NCBI GenBank assembly: GCA_025024175.1
Contig: QCXZ01000064.1
Coordinates: 49,993,325-50,057,324, forward strand
Source of the DNA: Rhyzopertha dominica
Taxonomy: Eukaryota > Arthropoda > Insecta > Coleoptera > Bostrichidae
Reading direction: 5' to 3'
Length of the DNA stretch: 64,000 nt
Positions 38,323-48,725 of the stretch are shown here, piece after piece. The translations under genes were made by a program, and so were the position numbers. Within the stretch, counting starts at the first letter, position 1; each line of letters begins with the position of its first letter. Under the pieces are notes generated by a model. That model saw nothing but the letters and a program-made list of their open reading frames with translations, was not told the origin of the DNA and searched no databases.

Positions 38323-39813
38323 TTGTTTGTATACACGATAACTTTCGAAAGACTGAACTTGAAATTTGGCAAACGTATAAACCTCAACTACCCAAAGCGA
38401 CCTATTGTTTGTGAGGTAAGTACGGTATCGGGAAGGGAGCAAAAAATCCCTTTTTGAAAATTTTTATTTTTTTATTATTTTTTCGTTTTAGTATGTGATT
38501 AGTAGTATAACTGCGAGTATCATTCGTTCTTATAAATTTTCGGTGCAGCAAACTGTTTAGAAGATATTAGCAAAAAAGCGTCACTTAAAGAAAACGGTTT
38601 TTCCTAAATATCTCCGAATATATTTAATATATTAAAAAAATGAGAATACCATCAGATAGAAAATAAAATTTCTCACAAAAAGTGTCTTAGAAAATTTATC
38701 CAAAATTTTGACATTTTCGAAATATTCCCAAAAAAACCTATTTTGGACCCTGCTCGTACGATTTTTTTTAAATTTTGGTATTATATAGAAAATCTAATTT
38801 CTGATCAGAAAGCACTCTTGTAATTTTTTTATTAAATTAATAATTTTCGAGGTATTTGGAAAAAATCGATTTTAAAAATTTATATATTTTTGCTAATATC
38901 ACGAGGACTGTTTGTCTTAGAAAAAATGTGTAGAGAGAAAAACTGCTCAAAACCTGATTACCAATCGTATAGTATAAGAAATAAAAACGTTTCGACAATT
39001 GGATGTGGAAGTATTGATTCAATTTGCAGCGGTTTTTTTATCTATTTTCTTTAATAACTTTGTTATTTTTGGTTCTACATCTAAAAGTTATAAAACCAAA
39101 GTTGTAGAGAATTTAATTTGCAACAAGAAATTTTCTGTGCGACAAATAGTTTGCCCGATATAACGTAAAAACCATTCGCACCCCTTTTACAAGATGGCAG
39201 TGGTCGGACAAGGGTTGCGACCCCACAAACATGTATTTAACTTCATACTAACCCCCTCTTGACATCCAAAAAATAAAATTACGAGCTCTGACTTTTGCAA
39301 CCCCAAATGTAACTTTTTAATGGGCTATTACCTAAAGTTCAGTAAGTGATGGCTCACTAGTAATAAATGCGCTACGCAGAATTAAAACGCAACCAAGTCA
39401 GATTCAATTATCGGCTAGCCCCAAAACTGATTCCAAACATTTACCGTTGCATTATAGTTGGTGTTTACCAAACGAATTACCTTGCCCGCGGTAATTTGTG
39501 CAGGTATACAATACCGTTCGATAAATTGATACAGTCATCTGCTGCACCTGGACGTTCACAACAACAACACACGGCGCCGTTCAGATTAAGCATGAATCAT
39601 TTCGGCAAGTAGAGAAAAAACGTTGCCAATGCCGTTTATCGCACAATAACGACCGACGCACCTTTTGTTTTATTTTCGCATTCAGACCGACGAATTGCCG
39701 GTGCCATACCTGGTTAATTAAGAGCTCTGCGTGGTAAGGTCACATTAGCACAGGAATTTATGAGTGTTGCCGGTGTTTGCGACATATCTGGTTGTTTTCT
39801 ATGTACAGTAAGA

Positions 39814-41082
39814 ATACTGACAAAATGAGTAATATATCATTTTAATATTACCGTTGTCTGAATATTCAGACAAAGACATTACACTGAAACCGTAATTCCG
39901 TTCTGTTTCTTCCTTGAACTCTACAATATATGAGTAGTTCAAGATGCCCACCATTGGGATCTCTGAAACGGTTAGGTATAAGAGGTACGAAGTCGGTTAA
40001 GTGAAACAATAGTTGCATATATTCATGCAGTTTCGAAGAGACCGGCGGAACCGCAGACAATCCTCGAAGCGACTGTCCAACCACTGCAACCACTCCGCAG
40101 GACATCCAGAAGATTCGGTGCCGAATTCAACGAAATCCGGAGGTGTCGCTGTGCAAAATGTCGAAGAACCTTGGTATTAACCGAAATAGTGTCAGAAACA
40201 TCGTCATAAATAAGCTGAGACTGCACAGCTACAAGATCGCTCGCGTCCACTTCCTAAATGAGACGATGAAGTCGAAAAGGCTCGAAAAATGTCGACTGAT
40301 GCTACACCTGCTCGCCGGTGCTCGCCTGTTGAAAGTGCTCTTCACCGAGGAGAAGATTTTTACGGTCCAACCGCTCCTCAACCGCCAGAATCGCCAGAAG
40401 CCGTTCAAGAAAGGCCAACAGAAGTCCGTTGCGGCGAAAACCATTGGTCGAAGTCATTTTTCGGCCTCGATTATGGTTTGGGCCGAAGTCTGCACCACCG
40501 GAAAGACGCCGCTGGTCTCCATCGAGCGGAACGTCAAGATCAACATCGCCAGCTACCAGCAACAAGTCCTCCACGATGTAGTGTATCCGTGGGCGACGCA
40601 GCACTTCATCCCAGCTGAATTTACTCTCCAACAAGGCTGGGTGCTGGCGCATTCCGCCAAATCGACAATCGCTGCCTGCGAGGAGTTGTTTCCGGGCTTT
40701 CGGGACAAGGACGTCTGCCGCCGAACTCGCCGGACCTCAACCCCATGGACTACTCGGTGTGGTCCATCCTAGATCAAAAAATCTCGGCTACCCCCGCTAG
40801 GCTACCGTCGAGGCGCTCAAAACGCTTCTGATGCGCGCCTGGGACGAAATTACGGTGGACCAGTGTGCGAGCATCGTCGGAAACATTAACAAGCGACTGC
40901 ATAAATGTAGTGAAGCCAAAGGGGGCAATTTCGAACATTTGTTGCAAATTTCTATCCTTGGTGTTAAAGTTATTGATATAACAAAGGTTATTGCTCATGA
41001 AGTTGATCGAATTTATTTTTTATACGGTATTTCTATACTGTTGAAATATCTGAAAAAAATATCAGAATTTTTTGTCACCCTA
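39814..41082 (+). mobile_element. maT-like (DD37D) mariner-family element, about 1.27 kb
   Basis: Holds the relic transposase described separately. The right end …TTTTTTGTCACCCTA (to 41082) and the left region ATACTGACAAAATGAGTAAT (from about 39814) share an inverted TA..GTGACAAAA-like motif, giving a 1.27-kb element with TA at the edges. The ends are diverged, so the left boundary is approximate. Confidence 0.55.
40035..40960 (+). pseudogene. maT-like DD37D transposase pseudogene
   Basis: The longest open frame (40143-40772) is in frame with upstream DIQKIRCRIQRNPEVS and reads SKNLGINRNSVRNIV (HTH), VLFTEEKIFTV (first catalytic position, Asp changed to Glu), ASIMVWAEV, TFTLQQ-type FTLQQGWVLAHSAK (second catalytic Asp changed to Gly at 40635). 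A one-base deletion follows; the next frame gives NSPDLNPMDYSVWSIL with the last Asp at 40748. Spacing is 113 bases; restoring one base gives 37 residues between, the maT/DD37D class. A second shift leads to MRAWDEITVDQCASIVGNIN and AKGGNFEH, the normal C terminus. Inactive. The G+C content is much higher than in the surroundings. Confidence 0.82.
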
Positions 41083-41670
41083 TAAATGGGGATAGTAAGA
41101 AATCTTTGAGCAATGACATAAGTCGATACAGGCTTTCAAAAAAATGTGTTAAAAATTTTCTCGCCCTACTAGATGCTTGTGTTTTGTGGTCCTACTTTTT
41201 ATTTTCTTATGGACGCCATATTTGACTTTTACGCTACAAGATAGAAAGGAAAAATACGATTAAAATGATACAGCATACATAGGTCTGTCATGTAACTGCA
41301 GTTAATAGCAAAAATTTGAAAAAATCAAAAACATCAAGTTGCTGCGGATGACAAAAGCATAATAGAAACTATATACAAGCAAATATATCATCTCAAATTA
41401 TAAAAAATGGCAGCGACGAAATTTCATTGTTTAAAATTGCAAGAGTTTACACAATAATCGTTTACTGGAAAGCTGATTCCTTCTGTAAAATATTCCACTT
41501 TTTACATGCAGTGTTTCAAAAATTGGGATTTTCCGCTACAATACAATGGTGAAAAGCTTGTACTTCCTGGCATTTAAAATAACTTAGATAAACCATCTTC
41601 CTTTGCAACAGCAGTAGTAAAACATTCCGTCGGTGGTTGAACTCCAGGGCCTAGGCCGATCGAGCATGTA

Positions 41671-42034
41671 GTAGATTTGGTATGCGAGAATTAGAACGTG
41701 GATAACACAATGCCATCTAGTGGCAATTACGGTATTATCTACTTGTCTCTGTGAAAAACCTATAATCTGATCGGTAGCCCACTTTGCTGTGGGCGTTTAA
41801 ATAACCGACGATTTCTGCAGAGTTCTCGAGCATAATAATAACAAAATTACGTCTATGAACGTCAGAACAATCTGCGGATAGCTGTTTCGTCTTATAAACA
41901 CAGACAACGCCTACAACAAAGTGGGCTACGGATCAGCTTGTGGGTTCCTCACAGAGCCGAGTGGATAATACCGTAATTGCCGCCAGGTGGCATGGTGTTA
42001 TCCACATTCCAATTCTCGCATACACATCGTCTAC
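41671..42034. mobile_element. 364-bp foldback MITE
   Basis: Arms 41671-41797 and 41906-42034 are inverted repeats of about 127 bp (outer GTAGATTTGGTATGCGAGAA, inner GTAGCCCACTTTG.TGT.GGC) with roughly one difference in ten bases. The loop is 108 bp. No open frame. Target duplication not identified. Confidence 0.85.
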
Positions 42035-44799
42035 CTTGGCGTATATAAATCTATGCCATGTAGTCTGTGTTGGACCATAGCTACGCTAAAGTAGATTTAA
42101 AAGCCGAAGCAGCTGTCTACAGATTGTTCTGACGCAGGCGACTTGGCAAGAAGTAATTTTGTTATTAGTAGATAAGTAGACTAATTTATTAAGTAATTAT
42201 AGAACATTAATAAGTTTAAGTTTACCACTTGATTTTTTGGCATAGCAAAAATAAAAATAACTTTTTTGGGATCCCGCAATATAATACCTTACCTAGTGAA
42301 AATTAAGATTGGAAGTTGAATAACAAGTGATACTAACACTACTTTTATATGTTTTATTCATATTTTACAACGTTTGATGTTATATCCCTTGGTGCCATGT
42401 ATTGTATCCCCGTTTATCAACAAAACAAAACGTTTAATGAATACAAAATATGTACAATTTTTTGTTATTAGCAAAAAACTACTGGTTTCGTAATTTAATG
42501 CAGAGTGTGTAGTCATCCACACGCAATGGGCAGCACCTTAATCACATGCACACAATATTGATCCACCCGCGGTAATTTAGAATAGTGAAACGAAATAACC
42601 GCAGACTAAAAAAATACATGTAATCAGCCCTAATTTTTATTTCTTTCCGGGAAGGTTTGAGTACAGTCCTAAGGAAAAAAATAACCTAATTATAGGAGAC
42701 ATCAAAATGCTTTTCACATAAAATCCCCTTAGACGTAAGTTTCTTCATATTTTATGCCTGTCAAAGACGGTACTTTTGGTTATAGNAGGAAGTCGTGTCC
42801 TGATTTTAATTACAAATGAACGTTTTTAACTTATGGCTAGAACAGCAGAACAGCGGTTTCACACCTATGTATATATAACATGACTAACCACTTTGGGCAT
42901 CTTACCTTATGCTGTTCAAAAATTTAAATGCGTAAAATAATTAGGTTGACTGGTAGGTTTAGGGTGAAAATGTCCAGGCGATATTGCTATAATTATTTGA
43001 CGGTATCTCCAACAATAAACGAGTTATTTGCTGCATTTTTTTTAGAAACTGGCTATCTTTAGGTCCTACAGTAAAAGAAATCTTTCATCGAGTCGAACAT
43101 ATGCAAAATAAAAACTGGTGGTCTTCTGGGAATTACTTGGTAAGAGCTGAAAGTGAGTATTCTAGCAGCTTTATCTTATGTGGCAGGTCACCCTGAAGGG
43201 AGGGTAAAAAAGCAAACAATTATTTCGACAGCGTTAATTAATATTCATTCAAGCTTGAATCTTCAAACTGAACACTGCTTGTGCTGGTAGCTTGATACAA
43301 CAAGTAGGTAGAAATTTTACTAATTATAATTACCTTTATTTGTTATAAATGGAGTTTGATAAAGTTCGCCTATGAATTCGAGATAACGAATTAGTGTCAG
43401 GTTTTTTTATATGCGGCTAAACATTCAATAATATGAATGAACAACACTCCCACCCCTCAGCAATAACTTTAGTGCTTTTATATTTCTCATTTGTCAATAA
43501 TGACTCCACAGGCTAGCGTTCCTCGTTTAGTTTTCGTACGAAATATGATTTAATTTTCGAGGAACCTGCATATCTATGTATTAACATTAATTAAAACATT
43601 AAAAATCGGAGAAAAGTATGACTTAAAATTTATACAAAATTATTTCTCAAAAACTTAATTGTTATTGTCACGTGAAATTCCTATACACTGTGTGGATGTA
43701 TTTCAACAATAGACTCGGAAATTAAATGCAATTCTCTTCAAATCAGCGAAATTAATTATGATGTCGAAACAACGGATCAGTTGTATACAATGTAGGTACT
43801 GTTAAAGTACAAAATTCTATTTGACTTTAGCTAATATGTAAAACCAGTAAGCGTGTATGTAATCGTTATGATTCACGTATTATATATAAGTGCAATTACA
43901 TATGTAGAATAATCCATAGTTACTCACACATTTCTATCCGAAACTTTTTTATCTCGCGTTTGCAAAATTACAAAATACCTTTATGGTCAGTACTATTTTA
44001 ATCAATCAACTTTTCGATGTTAAATATTTAAGCCACCTTCGGTACTCGTATGGAAAGTGGCGTTTTACCGTAGACTAAAACCGAACAAATGCTGCTTTTT
44101 TGTGCGTGTTATTATGGCACCACAACCGCGGTCACTAACTGAGTTATACCAAAGCCCCACTAATATGCATATCGTAGTTTTTAGATCTGCATTACAATTC
44201 CCTAAAAGTCAAGCGTAATAATTTAAAACCACAACTGGGGAAATCATGCGTGAGTGCAGTGGCGGTCCCAAAAGAAGGTTTATAAAATGTAATATGCAGC
44301 CTACAAGTGGGGAGCGTTATCACAAAAATAATTATTGTGTATTATATAAGTCTACCGCTACTTCATTCATTCTTCTCAAGTCTTCCTTCATTTTTAAAGA
44401 TTTCTATAAATTTCCGTATCACGACGGTCCTTCGGGTTACTATGGTTCGTGTCTTCAATGCACACTTTACAAGCCACCCCTCCAGCGATCTGTGTACAAG
44501 TCTGAGCCATCGCCATTGCATCCTAACCATCATACAGATAATCTCCATACAAATGGCTGATGTCTTCGTTAGCTTCTCGTGCCAAGAAGTTATCTATCTT
44601 CTTCCCCCAGTATACTCTCCGGAAGTTTATTTCCCCATCCTTCTATCACTGAGCTGTGAACCCTTGTTTTCGCAGCATATATTACAGTAGGCCTCAATAT
44701 TTCTAAGATTATAAGTAAACTGCTGCTTTTTGTCATATGACTCCTTAAAATTTGTTGGATTGCTATCTCAGATCGATTTTCATATTACTACGTCTGCCG

Positions 44800-45000
44800 T
44801 TAAAGCTTTCACGGCCGGCGTTCTTCTAATATTTACTACCGGTATACCGCGAGTACTTACTGCTCAGTTCAGTCAAAGTCAACTAGCTGAACACTACCAC
44901 TGAAGATGCTGCCAGCGAGGAGTAGCGAACGTATGGAGAAGAAGAGAACCATGGAACATGGCAAAACAGCCCGAAAATAAATATTACAAGATACGTTTGC
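44800..45000 (+). repeat. possible Penelope-like terminal repeat fragment
   Basis: Contains TTAAAGCTTTCACGGCCGGC and, 80 bp on, ACTGAAGATGCTGCCAGCGA then GGAGTAGCGAACGTATGG. Tails of the form CTGAAGATGC…GCGAAACGT are common at the ends of Penelope-like elements in arthropods. Assignment rests on this resemblance only. Confidence 0.3.
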
Positions 45001-45370
45001 CGTTATTTCCTAGATTCGTTCATACGAACTTTACTTGGTGGCTCGTTCTGTTGCATTTTTTGATGCCATAAACGTAGCACATTTCTTTATTACGAATTAT
45101 TATTTAAAAAATAATTAAGAACATACTCGTTCACCCACTAAATCAGGTACTTATCATTTCCCACTTCCAAACTCAGTAATCCGTAAGATTTTTATGCTTT
45201 ATTTTTTTTTCTTTTTGCTAGTGCTTAATTACTCTTACCTATGGCACATTTTAGTCTCTTTTGCAAAACATATACCTACCCAGCTCTATTGGTTGCACAT
45301 TATATTATTCGGCATCCATTACCGTTAATTTGTCAGTGTTTATTACGGTTTTCAATTATAGGCCTATAGA

Positions 45371-46076
45371 ATGCATGTCTATGCTGTGCTGTCTACACCT
45401 CAACCAACTGCAGATAGATCTATTTCGCTGTCATTACAGCTCATATGTGCAATTTAGGTCTAGTGTAGACAGCACGGCATAGAACTGGTTTTGCTTATAT
45501 ACCAAAGCAATGGTATGATGTAAGTAAGAATTTAAGATGGCCATGCCATCTGTCAGAATTACACTGACATGATGACAAAGCCGCCTAGCTGCCTTAACGG
45601 GTACTACTTCCTAAAGGAAGTGACCTGTAGCCTGACAAATTGGCATGCAACTGCATACTTCAATTTGACAGCAGGCCCCCACGGCACTTTTTGCTAGCGG
45701 CAAGAACCGACATACATTAAAATGCATGTCTATGCTGTGCTGTCTCCACCTCAACCAACTGCAGATAAATCTATTTCGCTGTTATTACAGCTCATCAGTG
45801 CAGTTAAGGTCTAGTGTACACAGCACGGCATAGANCTGGTTTTGCTTATATTCCANAGCAATATAATGNAAGTAAGAAGTTAGGANGGCAATGCCATCTG
45901 TCAGCATTACACTGATATGATGACAAAGCCACCTAGCTGCCTTAACGGGTACTACTCGTACTTCCTAAAGGAAGTGACCTGTAGCCTGACAAATTGGCAT
46001 GCAACTGCATACTTCAATTTGACAGCAGGCCCCCACGGCACTTTTTGCTAGCGGCCAAGAACCGACATACATTTTA
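45371..46076 (+). repeat. two tandem 351-bp units of a modular foldback family
   Basis: ATGCATGTCTATGCTGTGCT starts at 45371 and again at 45722, period 351. Each unit has a head of about 104 bp bounded by inverted arms (CTATGCTGTGCTGTCTACAC 45379-45398 and its inverse 45463-45482) and a tail with GATGACAAAGCC.CCTAGCTG, TTAACGGGTACTACTTCC, AAAGGAAGTGACCTGTAGCC and CAGCAGGCCCCCACGGCACT. The two units differ by a few substitutions, a 6-7-bp insertion and some Ns. Confidence 0.9.
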
Positions 46077-46270
46077 ATGTATATCTATGCTCTGCTGCAA
46101 AAAGTGCCGTGGGGGCCTGCTGTCAAATTGAAGTATGCAGTTGCATGCCAATTTTTCCGGCTACAGGTCACTTCTTTTAGGAAGTAGTACCCGTTCAGGC
46201 AGCTAGGTGGCTTTGTCATCATATCAGTGTAATGCTGACAGATGGCATTGCCATCCTAAATTCTTACTTA
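45868..46270. repeat. large inverted repeat: tail module head-to-head
   Basis: The tail of the second tandem unit (45868-46048) is repeated inverted at 46097-46270, separated by 48 bp. About 175-180 bp per arm with few mismatches. It would form a long hairpin on either strand. Confidence 0.9.
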
Positions 46271-46861
46271 TAAGCCTATAAATTTCTTCCTTCCAGGCTT
46301 TGGTATTAAAGTAAATATTGTTGGATTCTAAAAAGCCTCACCAAAACATAAAGTGAAACCGTTTCTTTCCAATTTTGTTTTCTTTCTCGGGCTCATACAC
46401 ATTCACCAGGGTCAGACTTCTGAATTTCCCTGTAAATCTTATTAAACGCATTCTATGCTTCTAAGTCGTGTTTTCATTTTTGGTGAAACAAAAACTCTTC
46501 TTCGTAAGTACTATTGACGAATACCTAACTATTGTCCATGTATGTGATCTTATTCTTCTTCTATTTGGCCTCTTGCATTGCTGCTACTTCTACATCAAAT
46601 CTATTTAAATGTTTAAGATTTATATGTAATAAAACGCTCCGACCGAGATTCAAATCTAGACCTCTAATGGCGTACTAGGGCATAAACCTGAAGGCAAAGG
46701 GTAATATCTTAGTCATTAAACTATATTCAGGCAACTATATTTATTAAACAAATCTAGTTCTCGAATCAAAATTTCAAGCACTCTTCCTCGAAACGGTCAA
46801 CGTACATTGCATGTAGGTAACTTTGTAATCTCTTCCAGTTTGTTNCATTCGTATATTTCCT

Positions 46862-48125
46862 CAGGTCCAATGCGCACAACGCCTACAGCGAACATTGAAA
46901 TGTTGCTGAATCTGCCTCCGTTACACCCTGATGTAGTATACAGACACTTGCTGCAGCATAATAAGCTGAAAATCGCGAATCATTGAGAAACAACCGCGAG
47001 AAAAGGAACCCACGCCGAATCGTTCAGAAAGTGATATGCTGACATGTTCAGCATGCACTCAGATGGAAGCAATATGATACTTCACTTCCAGAAACCTTTC
47101 AGAAAACAAAGTAACACGCCGGATAGATCAGGAGACACCGTATGATCAAAAACAAATTATACAGGGGCAGGAGTGTATACAATAAATTAATTAATCGCAA
47201 CATGTGTTAGGGCAATGATGTAGAAGACCTAAAATAATAAGCAGAAGAAGATCCGGAAAATGAATGACAGCCACGCCGCACTGAAGGCCTTGGAAAGCAC
47301 AATCATACGCTCTAAAGTTGTAAATCAATTCCGAGATGGATTTTGTGTCACGGAAGCACACAACAGAATTATTACGGAGTGGTGTTAGTAGAAAAATAGA
47401 TGGCAATAGCATCTGCCACCAACGAACTGTCACGATGACAAAGCCACCTAGCTGCCTTAATGGGTACTACTTCCTATATCATACCAAGCCTTTGGTATTT
47501 AGGCAAAACCAGTTCTATATCATGCTGTCTGCATTAGACCTTAACTACACTGATGAGCTGTAATGGCAGCGAAATAGACCTATCTGTAGTTGCAGTCCAG
47601 ACAGCATAGCATAGACATGCATTTGTATTCTGAAATGGGGTCGTGGAATCGTTAACATCAAAGGATCAGGGGCAACAAAAGACCTACTAGCTAAATGGGA
47701 AGCTCCAAAAACCCTAGGGCATGAGCCTATTACCTGTGGATTGGTATATCGGTATGCACGGTGAGAAAACAGAGAAATAATGAGAAAGGAACATTAGTTT
47801 TACTAGATTGACTACAACAATCGCATATGTTCATAGGGAGTTCGTTCCAAGTGAAAGCAAGGCTCAGGTAAGAACTGTAGTTGGACTACTCACTTGCTGC
47901 TTAACAAAAGAGATAACTAAGATCGGTATAACAATGCTAAATGTCAGAAGTGCTTGAAGAAGGATGAAACTACCTGCCATATATTCAATGTGAGTGACCA
48001 GTACTTATGACGAAAAGATTAAGTTTCTTACAAATACCATTTGCGAAACTTGAGGAAATCGCATAAGTACCCAGTGACTATACTAAAATTTATCAGGAGT
48101 ACATGATTAATGGAATAGTATACCT
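46862..48125 (+). pseudogene. LINE ORF2 C-terminal relic with RNase H, interrupted by a foldback unit
   Basis: Three-frame reading gives AMRTTPTANIEMLLNLPPLH (46869 on), a linker motif of insect non-LTR retrotransposons. Then come GAGVY near 47168 and AALKALESTIIRSKVV…RIITEW (47277-47382), both RNase H domain. After an insertion (47384-47637) follow WGRGIVNIKGSGATKDLLAK (47638 on), then VRTVVGLLTCCL (47872 on), AKCQKCLKKDETTCHIF and, shifted, CECPVLMTKRLSF-like residues with a stop, ending FAKLEEIA. The order RNase H, GLLTGHC-like motif, C-x2-C…H…C knuckle fits the I/Jockey/R1 group. Many frameshifts; not functional. Confidence 0.78.
47384..47637. mobile_element. foldback-family unit nested in the LINE RNase H relic
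   Basis: The sequence is tail module (GATGGCAATAGCATCTGCC…GATGACAAAGCCACCTAGCT… GTACTACTTCC) followed by the head module in inverse orientation (GCAAAACCAGTTCTATATC…AGACAGCATAGCATAGACAT). On both sides the LINE reading resumes within one codon of where it stopped (…ITEW before, WGRGI… after), with TGG present at both junctions. This fixes the unit's real boundaries to within a few bases. Confidence 0.75.
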
Positions 48126-48600
48126 CTTACTGGAGGCACAATAAGCAAAAGCTTCAATGTAGCACGCTTTCATTATCTAACAATAATACATTTCCTTCTT
48201 CAATTCCTTTCCTTAAATACTTTCAAATAAGCTATAATTTTTCTTCTTATCACTGACCAATGCCGGGTTTCCCATTACTTTATTTTCTACGTTTACCGGT
48301 ATTTATTGCTACTACATCCCTAATCATTCGGTTTTCCTCGTCGGTACTATGAATAACATTCTCCATTAATTGTGATTTTATCCAAATCTGGTATTAACGC
48401 TGCCTTACTATCTTCCCTAGTTTTTGTTTCTATATTACTCATTTTCAATAATATGGTCATTCTTAGTAAATCTACGCAAGCTTGATATTTCTTAGCCGAT
48501 TTTTCCTTTCTCGTGACTTCGTGTTTATAATCCCATGTTTTCATTTTTATTAGCAGCAGAGCCCATTGTTTTTGCTTATGTTAACCTACTTAATCTGATG

Positions 48601-48725
48601 TGAGTAGAAAAATAGACGCCAGTGTCACCTGTCAGCATTATACTGACACGATGACGAAGCCATCTAGCTACCATTGCGGGAACTGCTTCCTGAACTTAAG
48701 CTTTAACCTTCAGGGTCACTTCTTT
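48601..48725 (+). repeat. foldback-family tail fragment
   Basis: GAGTAGAAAAATAGACGCC, then CCTGTCAGCATTATACTGAC, GATGACGAAGCCATCTAGCT and AGGGTCACTTCTTTTAA: a diverged copy of the tail module, starting with the same GTAGAAAAATAGA edge as the unit nested at 47384. Confidence 0.7.

Noticed and set aside
38128..38457. Arg/Ala/Thr/His-rich open frames
   Set aside because: Translation of the GT/GC microsatellite; no coding meaning.
40229..40652. long minus-strand frames opposite the maT transposase
   Set aside because: Shadows of the GC-rich transposase reading on the plus strand.
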